Positions 1-8,251 of a stretch of 39,881 nt of DNA are shown here, piece by piece (position 1 is the stretch's first letter; each line of letters opens with the position of its first letter). The stretch is taken from NCBI GenBank assembly GCA_028288505.1, contig JAQBNN010000109.1, forward strand, positions 1 to 39,881, in the 5' to 3' direction. This DNA is from Segetibacter sp. GTDB lineage: Bacteria > Bacteroidota > Bacteroidia > Chitinophagales > Chitinophagaceae. The translations under genes were made by a program, and so were the position numbers. Under the pieces are notes generated by a model. That model was not told where the DNA came from and searched no databases. It saw nothing but the letters and a program-made list of their open reading frames with translations.

Positions 1-81
1 GATAACAAGAGCCGTATGAAGTGAGAGCTTCACGTACGGTTCCGTGAGCGGCTCGGGCTGAAATGCCCTTGCCTACTCGAC
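1..81 (+). mobile_element. Group II intron, 3' end only (domains V and VI)
   Basis: Bases 9-42 are a canonical 34-nt group II intron domain V. The lower stem pairs 9-16 (GAGCCGTA) with 35-42 (TACGGTTC) and contains the AGC catalytic triad. The upper stem TGAAGT/GCTTCA is capped by a GAGA (GNRA) tetraloop, with a two-base CG bulge on the 3' side. Bases 43-81 can fold as domain VI (GGC..GGGC pairing with GCCC..GCC) and end in CCTACTCGAC, with a candidate branch-point A about seven bases from the end. The 3' splice site is therefore placed near base 81. The intron's reverse transcriptase and 5' domains would lie upstream of the window. Intron identity is secure; the exact splice position and the host exon are not. 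Confidence 0.9.
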
Positions 82-214
82 TTTGTCAAGAAAAAAAAGT
101 AAGCAAGCGGTCTGCAATTTCCTTTTGGCAAAGCAAGTAAGGAATAGGAAAAAGGAGAAAATCTTAGCTTACCGGTCAGGTTCAATTTGTGGGTCTTGGC
201 GCCCCAGAGTACTC

Positions 215-240
215 TGCGTCGCACTCTTTACAATTGTACT
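215..240 (-). repeat. Dispersed repeat arm, class 2, degenerate (pair A left)
   Basis: Reads TGCGTCGCACTCTTTACA followed by a TTGTACT. It matches the class-2 arm seen from the opposite strand, with a small insertion between CTCTT and TGTAC. It pairs with the degenerate arm at 342-378. The strand given is the one reading outward as GTACAAG...GCAACG. Confidence 0.6.
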
Positions 241-341
241 TTACTAGCCCGCGGCTTCAATCTTTCAAAGTATAATTTAAAGCTGACAGTAACCTGTAAC
301 TGGCTTAATACTGCAGCCAAAAGTTGCACAAAGCGATGCCT

Positions 342-378
342 GTGAACTGAGCGTAGCAACGATGACGCTATGAAAAGA
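342..378 (+). repeat. Dispersed repeat arm, degenerate (pair A right)
   Basis: The string GTAGCAACGATGACGCTATG followed by AAAAG matches the outer part of the family: ACGCAACGATGATGCTATG followed by AAAAA in the copy near 20555. The upstream GCACAAAGCGATGCC matches GCATAAAGCGCTACA in the 6884 copy. The central GTACAAG part has decayed. Spacing to the left arm is similar to that of the pair at 20411-20578. Confidence 0.55.
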
Positions 379-556
379 AAATGCTGGTTTCCAAGACTAT
401 CTTTTGCAATTTAACGGGGCTTGCTAAGCGGACACAACTTATCTCAAACAGATCAGGGTTTTTTAGCCTGCGTTGTGTATTATTGCAATGTAATTGTTAA
501 AGCAAATATTTTCTTCCTTCAATTGCTTTTCGAAATTTAAAATTAAACCAACTAAC

Positions 557-3500
557 ATGAGAAAATTAAGCGCAAGCTTCCGCTTTTTAGGATTGTTTGT
601 AATCGTATTTCTTCTGAGCGCTCAGGCAATAGAACAATCTACTATTATAGGTTCGGTAAAAGACTCAACAGCTCTTTTGGAAGGTGCTTCTATAATCGTG
701 GAAGGGCAGGATGTAGGAACACGGTCAACTTCAACCGGAACCTTTGAGTTAAAAGTACGGCCTGGCAGTTACACGCTTATTATTAGTTATGTTGGCTACC
801 AAAATGTAAGAAGAGCAGTTACCGTTGCACAAGGCCAAACCGTAACTGTTGACGTGGTTTTAGAAAAAGACAGGATGCTACAAAATGTAACTGTTGTTGG
901 TAGCCGTTCTACTACGCCGCGTACCAACGTTCAAACAGCTTCGCCTGTTGATGTTTTTACTAGCAGAGAACTTTTGCTTACAGGCCAGTTAGAGCCTACA
1001 CAAATGATCAACTTTGTAGCGCCTTCATTCAACTCATCAAGACAAACTATTGCTGATGGTACCGATCATATTGATCCTGCCACCTTGCGTGGTTTAGGTC
1101 CTGACCAGGTACTTGTTCTACTAAATGGCCGCCGTCGACATAATACCGCTTTACTAAATGTAAACGGAACCATTGGTCGTGGGTCTGTAGGAACTGATCT
1201 TAACAGCATACCTGCAAGTGCAATTGAGAAAATTGAAGTACTAAGAGACGGTGCTTCTTCTCAATATGGATCAGATGCGATAGCAGGTGTAATAAACGTG
1301 GTGTTGAAAAAAGATGTAAAGAAGCTAAATGTAAACCTGCACGCTGGTCAACACTACCAGGGCGACGGTCGCACACTTGGATTTGCGCTTAATAAAGGCT
1401 GGCGCTTAGGTAAAAAAGGATACTTCGATTTCTTTACCGATATCAGGTCAAGAGAAGCGACTAACCGTGCTGGTGATTTCACTGGTACATGGTATTATAA
1501 TATCCCTTCCGGTGCTTCGCAACCAGTAAGAGACAGCATTATAAAACTTGATAATGCACTAATTGCACAGAGAGGACAGAGCCGCAAGAATACTATGCAG
1601 GTAGGAAACTCTGCAGTAGACAACTACGGTTTTATGGTTAATATGGGTGCTCCCGTTACTGACAGGGTTAATTGGTTTCTAAACGCAGGAACAAATTATC
1701 GTAAAGGACAAGCTGCAGGCTTCTACCGTTTCCCAAAACAAACTTCACAGGTAATTACGGACCTCTATCCTGATGGTTTTCTGCCGCAAATTAAGAGTGA
1801 CATTCATGATAACAACATCACTGCTGGTGTTGACGGTATTACCAAAGGTGGTATTCGTTGGGACGTTGCTAATACTTTTGGTGGTAACACTTTCGAATTT
1901 ACTATCGACAATACAAACAACGCATCAGAGTTTGCCAACGGGGCTAATGCGCAAACCAAGTTTAATGCAGGTAAGCTTGGGTTTAGTCAAAATACAACCA
2001 ATTTAAACTTCGCAAAAGATTTTGGAAGCCAGCTAAACCTAAAAAGCTTTAACGTAGCTGTAGGTGGAGAATATAGAATAGACAATTATAAAATCACCGC
2101 AGGAGAGCCGGGCAGCTATGTAAACTATGCGCCCAACAGCGGTCGACTAGGTGGTTCGCAGGTGTTTCCTGGTTTTCAACCGTCCAATGCAGTAAACGAA
2201 AACCGATCAGTAAAAGCTGGGTATGCTGATTTGGAAACCGATCTTACTGATAGGTTTCTTGTAAATGTAGCAGGCCGCTACGAACACTACAGCGACTTTG
2301 GTGGAAACTTTGCAGGAAAATTGTCCGCTCGTTATAAAGTTAGTAATGCTTTAAATTTCCGCGGAACAATTAGCAATGGCTTTAGAGCACCTAGCATGCA
2401 CCAACGATACTTCAGTGCCGTTAGCACTGTCTTTATCAGCAATGGAACAAGTCTCGTTCCGGTACAGCAAGGTACCTTCCGTAACAACAGTGATGTAGCT
2501 GCAGCCTTCGGTATCCCTTCACTAACTGCTGAAAAAAGCACGAGCTATAGCTTAGGAATTACCTCAAGACCTGCCCGTAACTTGTCACTTACTATCGATG
2601 CCTACCAGATAGAGATCAAAGACAGGATAGTACTTTCCGGCAGCTTCCCACGCAGCAATCCAACCGTTGGCCCTTTATTAGCAAACTTCCCCGATGTTAG
2701 TTCTGATATCTTTTTCTCCAATGCAATTAATACCCGCACCCGCGGTCTTGATGTAGTTGCAAACAGCAACTTCAAAATGGGCGTTGGTTCTTTAAATATT
2801 ATTCTTGCAGGCAACCTTAATAAAACAGAGATAAGGGGTGCAGTTAGAAACTCCTCAAAGCTTCCTTCAGATTCTGTAAACACCAACACTTTGCTTACAA
2901 GAGATCAAAGGTCAATTATTGAAGAAGGCCAACCAAGGAATAAAGTAATGCTGAACCTTAATTATTCAGTGGGAAGAATGGGTTTAATGTTACGTACAAC
3001 CCGTTTTGGCGAGGTTGCAACAAAAGATCGTGTTAACCCTCTTTTAGATGAAAGCTTCGGTTCAAAGATCGTAACTGATGCAAGTGTGTCAGTTCGTCCT
3101 GCGTACTGGTTAAACATAACCATTGGGGCTAACAATATTGCAGACGTTTATCCTGATCCTCTTACAAAACCAGGAAACAGTGGTGAGGGTCGCTTTGTTT
3201 ACAGCCGCGCTGCTACCCAATTTGGTTTTAATGGTGGCTACTATTATACTAACTTAAGTTTCGATCTAAGCGATCTTAAAAGCCATAAGAAATTAAAACC
3301 TGTTCCCCTGGCACCAATAGTTCGTTCGGTACCACCTCCGGTTATTATTCAACCAAAGGACACTGACGGAGACGGTACTCCTGACAAGTCAGATGATTGT
3401 CCTTCATTGCGCGGCCCCGTTGATTTAAAAGGATGCCCTGATGCTGATGGCGATGGTGTTGCAGATAAAAACGATAAATGCCCGACTGTTGCTGGTGTAG

Positions 3501-4063
3501 CTATGTTTGGCGGTTGTCCCGATAGCGATGGAGATGGAGTTGAGGACACAAAAGATAAGTGCATCAACGTATTCGGTTCTGCCAAGTACGAGGGATGTCC
3601 AATCCCTGATACAGATGGAGACGGATTGAACGATGAGTATGATAAATGTCCTACCGTTCCGGGAAATATTGCCAACAACGGTTGCCCTGTTACAACCAGG
3701 GCTCCTCGCGAGGAAGTGCAAAAGAAAGTTGATAAAAGTGCGAAAAGCATCTTCTTTGTAATCAACAGCGCTACCCTAACAAAGAGTTCTTACGGTGCTT
3801 TAGATGATATCGCGCAGATACTAAACGACGATGCTGATCTTCAACTTGAAGTTCAAGGGCATACTGATAACACAGGAGGCTTGGCGCTTAACCAAAAACT
3901 TTCCGAAGCAAGAGCTGCTTCTGTAAAAAATTACCTGGTTAAAAAAGGGGTAAGCAGCAGCAAGATCGATGCTAAAGGCTACGCTTACACACAACCGGTT
4001 GCAAGTAACAAGACTGCCGCCGGCCGTGCTAAAAACAGGAGAGTGGTTTTAATCATCAGATAA
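557..4063 (+). CDS. TonB-dependent receptor fused to thrombospondin-3 repeats and an OmpA domain
   Basis: This is a predicted outer-membrane receptor for TonB-dependent uptake; the substrate is unknown. ATG 557 is preferred over an upstream TTG because it gives a clean signal peptide (MRKLSASFRFLGLFVIVFLL..AQA). About 1168 residues. Residues 30-115 are a CarboxypepD_reg-like domain. Residues 130-260 are the plug (ATLRGLGPDQVLVLLNGRRR; IEKIEVLRDGASSQYGSDAI). Residues 260-910 are the beta-barrel with alternating aromatic strands. A proline-rich linker follows, then four calcium-binding type-3 thrombospondin repeats (DTDGDG, DADGDG, DSDGDG, DTDGDG) at about 935-1045. An OmpA peptidoglycan-binding domain occupies about 1060-1166 (EVQGHTDNTG, NRRVVLII). 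Receptors of this class normally end at the last barrel strand, so the OmpA tail is unusual. The gene stands alone and is followed by a terminator. Confidence 0.9.
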   Translation: MRKLSASFRFLGLFVIVFLLSAQAIEQSTIIGSVKDSTALLEGASIIVEGQDVGTRSTSTGTFELKVRPGSYTLIISYVGYQNVRRAVTVAQGQTVTVDVVLEKDRMLQNVTVVGSRSTTPRTNVQTASPVDVFTSRELLLTGQLEPTQMINFVAPSFNSSRQTIADGTDHIDPATLRGLGPDQVLVLLNGRRRHNTALLNVNGTIGRGSVGTDLNSIPASAIEKIEVLRDGASSQYGSDAIAGVINVVLKKDVKKLNVNLHAGQHYQGDGRTLGFALNKGWRLGKKGYFDFFTDIRSREATNRAGDFTGTWYYNIPSGASQPVRDSIIKLDNALIAQRGQSRKNTMQVGNSAVDNYGFMVNMGAPVTDRVNWFLNAGTNYRKGQAAGFYRFPKQTSQVITDLYPDGFLPQIKSDIHDNNITAGVDGITKGGIRWDVANTFGGNTFEFTIDNTNNASEFANGANAQTKFNAGKLGFSQNTTNLNFAKDFGSQLNLKSFNVAVGGEYRIDNYKITAGEPGSYVNYAPNSGRLGGSQVFPGFQPSNAVNENRSVKAGYADLETDLTDRFLVNVAGRYEHYSDFGGNFAGKLSARYKVSNALNFRGTISNGFRAPSMHQRYFSAVSTVFISNGTSLVPVQQGTFRNNSDVAAAFGIPSLTAEKSTSYSLGITSRPARNLSLTIDAYQIEIKDRIVLSGSFPRSNPTVGPLLANFPDVSSDIFFSNAINTRTRGLDVVANSNFKMGVGSLNIILAGNLNKTEIRGAVRNSSKLPSDSVNTNTLLTRDQRSIIEEGQPRNKVMLNLNYSVGRMGLMLRTTRFGEVATKDRVNPLLDESFGSKIVTDASVSVRPAYWLNITIGANNIADVYPDPLTKPGNSGEGRFVYSRAATQFGFNGGYYYTNLSFDLSDLKSHKKLKPVPLAPIVRSVPPPVIIQPKDTDGDGTPDKSDDCPSLRGPVDLKGCPDADGDGVADKNDKCPTVAGVAMFGGCPDSDGDGVEDTKDKCINVFGSAKYEGCPIPDTDGDGLNDEYDKCPTVPGNIANNGCPVTTRAPREEVQKKVDKSAKSIFFVINSATLTKSSYGALDDIAQILNDDADLQLEVQGHTDNTGGLALNQKLSEARAASVKNYLVKKGVSSSKIDAKGYAYTQPVASNKTAAGRAKNRRVVLIIR

Positions 4064-4088
4064 GATTTACAAATTCTTTTATTTAAAA

Positions 4089-4119
4089 AAGCAGCCCAAA
4101 TTAAAGGGCTGCTTTTTTT
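4089..4119 (+). terminator. Rho-independent terminator of the TonB-OmpA receptor gene
   Basis: AAGCAGCCC (4089-4097) pairs with GGGCTGCTT (4106-4114) around an 8-base A/T loop. A run of seven T follows at 4113-4119. It lies 26 bases after the stop codon. Confidence 0.9.
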
Positions 4120-4188
4120 CTTTGTTTACTTTCACACCTTTTACGGCGTTATTTTTATTTTGGTCCGGGGTGTATTGCTACTATTAAA

Positions 4189-4232
4189 CATCGTTGCGTC
4201 GCACTCTTGTACATTTAGTAATTCTATTCAGC
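4189..4232 (-). repeat. Dispersed repeat arm, class 2 (single)
   Basis: CATCGTTGCGTCGCACTCTT then GTAC is a full class-2 arm. It continues into the inner module AGTAATTCTATTCAGC, which also occurs next to the copies at 30974, 34632 and 38583. It lies in the 5' untranslated stretch just upstream of the M14 peptidase start. No partner arm is visible in the same gap. Confidence 0.85.
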
Positions 4233-4255
4233 AATTCAAAAGGCTATCATACAAC

Positions 4256-6754
4256 ATGAAGAAAAGTTTATTACTGTTACAGGCATTCCTTTTAAGTATT
4301 GTTTGCTTTAGTCAAAACCTTTTAAGCCCCGACCAATTTTTAGGATACAAGTTGGGGACACACTTTACGCCGCATTATAAGATCGTCAACTACGTACGCT
4401 ACTTAGCTATGTCCAGGCCCGAAATGATAAAGGTTGAAAAGTATGGTGAGACATACGAAGGAAGAGAATTACTGCTTGCCTATGTTGCCACACCAGATCA
4501 CATAAAACAACTCGAAGGAATTAGGCAAAACAACTTACGTATTGCCGGTATTTTAAAAGACGGACAGCCTGCAACTACCAACGCCCCCGCTATTGTTTGG
4601 TTAAGCTACAACGTGCATGGCAACGAACCTTCCTCATCTGAAGCAGCAATGCAAACTTTATACGTGTTGCTAAACCCCGGCGAAGCAAGAGCACAGGAGT
4701 ACTTACAAAATACCGTCGTTATTATAGACCCATGCTTAAACCCTGACGGAAGAGACAGGTATGTGAACTGGTTTAATTCTGTTTCTGGTAAATCCTCCGA
4801 TCCTAATCCCCAATCAAGAGAGCATATTGAACCATGGCCACAGGGAAGAAGCAACCATTACAACTTCGATCTTAACCGCGATTGGGCCTGGCAAACACAA
4901 ATAGAAACGCAGCAGCGTTTAGTTAAGTACAACCAATGGATGCCACAGGTGCATGTTGACTTTCATGAGCAGTATTATAACAACCCTTATTATTTTGCCC
5001 CTGCTGCCGAACCTTTCCACGAAGTTATTACTCCGTGGCAACGACAGTTTCAAACAACAATAGGTAAGAACCACGCTAAGTATTTCGATCAGCAGGGCTG
5101 GTTGTATTTTACTAAAGAAAGCTTCGATCTGTTCTATCCTTCCTACGGAGATACTTACCCAACTTACAACGGTTCCATCGGTATGACGTATGAGCAAGGC
5201 GGGCACAGCCGTGGCGGACTTGCCGTTACAACTGCTAACGGTGATACCCTTACTTTAGTTGACAGGGTAGCCCATCACTTCACTACTTCACTATCAACAG
5301 TGGAAGTTGCTTCACAAAATGCCGGAAAGCTGGTATCTGAATTCAGTAAGTTTTTTGCCGACAATAAAACCGGCAAAGGAAGTACTTATCGCACCTATGT
5401 TTTAACTAGTGACAACCTACAGAAAATAAGAAATGTAGGCGAGCTGCTAACAAGAAACGGTATAGAATATGGCAGCGTCGGCAGCACCGCATTTAAGGGC
5501 TTCAACTACAATAACAAAAAGCAGGAAACGGGGAAGCTTAAGAAATATAACCTTGCTGTTAGTATGCAGCAACCCCGTTCTACGTTAGCCAAAGTGCTAT
5601 TAGAACCTGCTTCAAACCTTGTTGATTCTAATACCTACGATATTACGGCCTGGGCAATTCCCTACTCTTACGGCGTTGATGCTTATGCTGTAAAAGAAAC
5701 CTTACCTCTCCAGGCTTTTAGTGCAAACCTTGTGCAAAATACTGTGGCTGCCTCTCCTTATGGTTACCTTATAAAATATAATTGTATAGAGAGCGCAAAG
5801 CTGCTTGGGCAATTGCTAAGAAAGGGTATCAAGGTGCGTTATGCTGAGAAAGCTTTCACGTACAAGGGCAAAGAATATGAACGAGGCACTCTCATTACTT
5901 TGGTAAAAGGCAATCCAACAGATCTTGCAAATACGATAACCCAGTTGGTTAAAAATAATGGCTTAGAGGCAGAGGTAATAGAAACAGGCTTTGTTGAAAA
6001 AGGTCCTGACTTTGGCTCTCCGTTTATTCGTTTTATACAAACACCTAAAGTGGCTTTGGTTACTGGCGACCAAACAAGTTCTTTAAATGCTGGCGAGGTC
6101 TGGCATCTTTTCGACCAGGTACTCGAGTATCCTGTAACACTTATTAATGCTGCCGATCTGGGGCGTGCAAAGTTGAGCGATTTTAATGTCTTGATTTTTC
6201 CTAACGGCAACTATCGCGGGTTAAGCGATAAGGATATTACCGAAAGATTAAAGGAATATGTAAAGACAGGCGGTAAACTAATTGCTCTTGAAAATGCTGT
6301 AAAGCAATTAGCTACTGCCGAGTGGGGCATTAAAGAGAAAGAGCAAAAGACTGAAACAAAACCGGTAGATTATTCAGCACTAAAAAGGTTTGAAGATCGT
6401 GAACGTGACCAGATTTCTGATAATATTCCAGGGGCAATTTATAAGGTTGTGTTGGACGAAACACATCCACTTGCTTTTGGTTATGCTGACACGTACTACA
6501 GCATAAAACAAAATGATAACATCTACGAGTTTTTAAAAGACGGATGGAATGTTGGCGTCATAAAAAAGAACAACCTCGTATCGGGGTTTGCGGGCAGCAC
6601 TGTAAAATCGAAGTTGGTTGATGGGGTAGTGTTTGGTGTACAACCAATGGGTGCAGGCTCTGTTGTTTACCTGGTTGATAATCCTTTGTTCCGCCAGTTT
6701 TGGGAGAATGGAAAACTGCTTTTTGCTAACGCTGTTTTTTTAGTAACTGAATAA
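4256..6754 (+). CDS. Secreted M14-family zinc carboxypeptidase with a C-terminal GATase-like domain
   Basis: Predicted exported metallopeptidase of 832 residues. ATG 4256 is chosen because it begins a signal peptide (MKKSLLLLQAFLLSIVCFSQ); a start at 4160 would translate the repeat arm at 4189. M14 zinc ligands are visible: H121 and E124 in NVHGNEPSSSE and H237 in VDFHEQYY. The catalytic glutamate is probably E313 in GMTYEQGG. The substrate-binding NPDGRDR and NFDLNRDW segments lie between. After about residue 600 comes a Rossmann-like stretch (VALVTGD, LIFPNGNYRG, LKEYVKTGGKLIALENA) resembling a glutamine-amidotransferase-like domain. This layout is common in Bacteroidota M14 proteins of unknown substrate. 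The gene is monocistronic. Confidence 0.9.
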   Translation: MKKSLLLLQAFLLSIVCFSQNLLSPDQFLGYKLGTHFTPHYKIVNYVRYLAMSRPEMIKVEKYGETYEGRELLLAYVATPDHIKQLEGIRQNNLRIAGILKDGQPATTNAPAIVWLSYNVHGNEPSSSEAAMQTLYVLLNPGEARAQEYLQNTVVIIDPCLNPDGRDRYVNWFNSVSGKSSDPNPQSREHIEPWPQGRSNHYNFDLNRDWAWQTQIETQQRLVKYNQWMPQVHVDFHEQYYNNPYYFAPAAEPFHEVITPWQRQFQTTIGKNHAKYFDQQGWLYFTKESFDLFYPSYGDTYPTYNGSIGMTYEQGGHSRGGLAVTTANGDTLTLVDRVAHHFTTSLSTVEVASQNAGKLVSEFSKFFADNKTGKGSTYRTYVLTSDNLQKIRNVGELLTRNGIEYGSVGSTAFKGFNYNNKKQETGKLKKYNLAVSMQQPRSTLAKVLLEPASNLVDSNTYDITAWAIPYSYGVDAYAVKETLPLQAFSANLVQNTVAASPYGYLIKYNCIESAKLLGQLLRKGIKVRYAEKAFTYKGKEYERGTLITLVKGNPTDLANTITQLVKNNGLEAEVIETGFVEKGPDFGSPFIRFIQTPKVALVTGDQTSSLNAGEVWHLFDQVLEYPVTLINAADLGRAKLSDFNVLIFPNGNYRGLSDKDITERLKEYVKTGGKLIALENAVKQLATAEWGIKEKEQKTETKPVDYSALKRFEDRERDQISDNIPGAIYKVVLDETHPLAFGYADTYYSIKQNDNIYEFLKDGWNVGVIKKNNLVSGFAGSTVKSKLVDGVVFGVQPMGAGSVVYLVDNPLFRQFWENGKLLFANAVFLVTE

Positions 6755-6801
6755 TTAGTCGCTAAATAAATAGACTTTCTTTTTGGTTTCTGGCATTGGT
6801 C

Positions 6802-6910
6802 TTTCATAGCGTCATCCTTGCGTCGCACTCTTGTACTTTAGTTTAATTATTAAGCATGAGGTTAAGCGCTGCATAAAGCGCTACAAGTACAAGTGAGTGA
6901 CACAACGATG
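6802..6910. repeat. Compact paired dispersed-repeat element (pair C)
   Basis: The left arm 6802-6837 (TTTCATAGCGTCATCCTTGC.. class 2) and right arm 6884-6910 (GTACAAGTGAGTGACACAAC GATG, class 1) face each other in inverted orientation, 46 bases apart, with no gene between. Inside is the small palindrome AGCGCT GCATAA AGCGCT. The arms belong to different sequence classes and differ at four core positions. It fills most of the gap between the M14 gene and the convergent minus-strand gene. Confidence 0.85.
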
Positions 6911-6946
6911 TTGCTTCATATTCTTCTGCTTGTAAAACAAAAATAA

Positions 6947-6977
6947 AAAAGCCCACTTTCTTAGGAGGTGGGCTTTT
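6947..6977 (-). terminator. Terminator of the 6993-8027 gene, possibly bidirectional
   Basis: AAAAGCCCAC and GTGGGCTTTT form a 10-bp stem around an 11-base loop. On the minus strand a run of T follows the stem (AAAAAA at 6945-6950 on plus). It lies 16 bases past the minus-strand stop codon; the plus-strand T-run is shorter. Confidence 0.85.
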
Positions 6978-6992
6978 AGTTTAGAAGTTTTT

Positions 6993-8027
6993 TTAAATAG
7001 TTTTTCTCGCCTTTGCTCTTTCAAAAAGTATTACACCAAGAAAAATAATTGCAGCAAGTATTGCAACGCCTAAAAGGCTTGAACTAATTGTTGCAGCCCA
7101 AAACATACTTTTCGTTTTGTCTGGCAAAGTGAAATCGTTTTTATTGATCTGCACAAAACTGCTTTTATTAAAAGCATCAATTGGAAAGTTATCTAGTTCG
7201 TAAAAGTATTTTCTTGCCTTTGTTTGTACTTCCCAAAAATTGAACTCCACATCTTTTTTTGCCTTGTACCAGATAATAATATTGTCGGCCGGAGAGGGAT
7301 TAAAACTGTTGAAAGTGAACTGGACGTGTGTGTCATCGCCCACCAATTTATTTGCAGGAATTACACCAAGAAAATCTTTAACGGTAAGTCCATTATTTAG
7401 TTGAATGTAAATGCTGCCGCTGTCAATATGCTGGCCCCAGCCCCTGCCCTTTTCTAGAAGGTAACTAAAGCCGTTTTGGGTTTGCCCACTGTATCCTTTT
7501 CTTAGGTGCGCATCGTTAGTGTTGGTTAAAAAATAGGTAGTGATCTTGGTAACCGAATGGGCTGGAAAAGTTGTTTGCCAGAAGTACCACTCTCTCACCT
7601 TTATGTCTTTAATAGGCTCCTCTATATCTTTTTCAAGTTCGTGTGTGGCGGTATCATTCAGGTTTGCAAAAGCTACTCTACGATCATTTACAAATACTCT
7701 TAGCTTAAAGAGATCGCGAAAAAAAATGTGTTCGAGTTGAGGCTGTGGGTAGTTGCCATGCAATGGATAACCAACAGGCATAGTTATAGTTTCGTTGGTT
7801 GCGTTATACATCCAAAACTCAACTTTTAAAGCCGCAAAGCCGCGGTATAAGTTTATTAAAACCCTTTGGTTTTGAATTTTAATCTTACCAAAATGAACGC
7901 TGTCTTCTTTTAATAACGGGTATAGTTGCGACGCAAATCCTGAATGATAAATGCCCTGCATATTAGCATTTGCAAAAGAATTATATGCAGCGCCTAAGAC
8001 AAACAAAACTATCAGGAGTTTCTTCAT
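6993..8027 (-). CDS. Exported protein with a C-terminal membrane anchor, function unknown
   Basis: I do not recognise this 344-residue protein with confidence. It has a signal peptide (MKKLLIVLFVLGAAYNSFANA) and a large extracytoplasmic part rich in beta-type sequence (ALKVEFWMYNATNETITMPV, TTFPAHSVTKITTYFLTNTN). One transmembrane helix lies near residues 312-335 and is followed by a short basic tail (FERAKARKTI). The layout, a folded domain describing a response to amphiphilic substituents and then a C-terminal helix, is reminiscent of DUF4424-type proteins, but this is only a resemblance. It is convergent with the M14 gene and divergent from the his leader. Confidence 0.75.
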   Translation of the reverse strand: MKKLLIVLFVLGAAYNSFANANMQGIYHSGFASQLYPLLKEDSVHFGKIKIQNQRVLINLYRGFAALKVEFWMYNATNETITMPVGYPLHGNYPQPQLEHIFFRDLFKLRVFVNDRRVAFANLNDTATHELEKDIEEPIKDIKVREWYFWQTTFPAHSVTKITTYFLTNTNDAHLRKGYSGQTQNGFSYLLEKGRGWGQHIDSGSIYIQLNNGLTVKDFLGVIPANKLVGDDTHVQFTFNSFNPSPADNIIIWYKAKKDVEFNFWEVQTKARKYFYELDNFPIDAFNKSSFVQINKNDFTLPDKTKSMFWAATISSSLLGVAILAAIIFLGVILFERAKARKTI

Positions 8028-8091
8028 GGGTCCAATTAGGTGTTAAAAATAGGAGATACTTTATTTGAAAGGCATGGGGCGAAAGGTTTTT

Positions 8092-8122
8092 TTTGCTTGT
8101 AACAGATCGCCTTCTATCTTTG
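8092..8122 (+). promoter_or_regulatory. his operon promoter (Bacteroidota type)
   Basis: A -33 box TTTG (8092-8095) and a -7 box TATCTTTG (8115-8122, exact TAnnTTTG) are separated by 19 bases, the expected spacing. The leader ATG begins only 4 bases after the -7 box, so transcription probably starts at or just before that ATG. Confidence 0.8.
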
Positions 8123-8126
8123 CCGC

Positions 8127-8177
8127 ATGAAAATCGCATTGCACATCCATCAACATCATTTCCTTGCCGTAAGGTAA
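8127..8177 (+). CDS. hisL: his operon leader peptide MKIALHIHQHHFLAVR
   Basis: A 16-codon reading frame with four His codons in a six-codon block (CAC ATC CAT CAA CAT CAT, 8142-8159). It starts 4 bases after the -7 promoter box and 125 bases upstream of hisG. The TAA stop lies inside the motif GGTAAGCC (8173-8180), which duplicates the 3' arm of the downstream terminator. The role inferred is a histidine sensor: ribosome stalling at His codons leaves 8173-8180 free to form an antiterminator. No Shine-Dalgarno site is possible with so short a 5' end, so translation would be leaderless or nearly so. Confidence 0.85.
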   Translation: MKIALHIHQHHFLAVR

Positions 8178-8239
8178 GCCGGTGTGTTGTGCAATTAAGT
8201 ATAAACATTTTGAGGCTTACCAAACGGTAAGCCTTTTTT
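8138..8239 (+). promoter_or_regulatory. his transcription attenuator
   Basis: Terminator (3:4): AGGCTTACC (8213-8221), loop AAAC, GGTAAGCCT (8226-8234), then T's to 8239. Antiterminator (2:3): GGTAAGCC at 8173-8180 can pair with GGCTTACC at 8214-8221, competing with the terminator. A 1:2-type helix is also available: ATTGCAC (8138-8144, ending in the first His codon) with GTGCAAT (8189-8195). A ribosome finishing at the TAA (8175-8177) would cover segment 2 and allow termination. A ribosome stalled on His codons would not. The geometry is classical; the regulation itself is inferred. Confidence 0.85.
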
Positions 8240-8251
8240 AATTAAGTAATT

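Larger units (their letters stand above)
82..556. other. Non-coding gap downstream of the group II intron
   Basis: No convincing gene is seen in these 475 bases. A minus-strand open frame over 30-224 overlaps the intron's structured RNA and resembles no protein I know, so it was not accepted. The stretch holds a degenerate inverted pair of the dispersed repeat (215-240 and 342-378). Just before the receptor gene, TATTATTG (488-ish) is one base off the Bacteroidota -7 consensus and could be its promoter, but this is weak. A pair of similar GCAAGTAAG/AAGTAAGCAAG words lies near 97-141. Confidence 0.5.

Noticed and set aside
30-224. Minus-strand 64-codon frame at the left edge
   Set aside because: It overlaps group II intron domains V and VI and a low-complexity stretch; it has no protein family character.
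3349-3765. Minus-strand 138-codon frame within the receptor gene
   Set aside because: It is the antisense of the repetitive DxDGDG coding region, where periodic codons remove stops.
4160-4255. Upstream extension of the M14 peptidase
   Set aside because: It would translate the repeat arm at 4189 and hide the signal peptide that begins at 4256.
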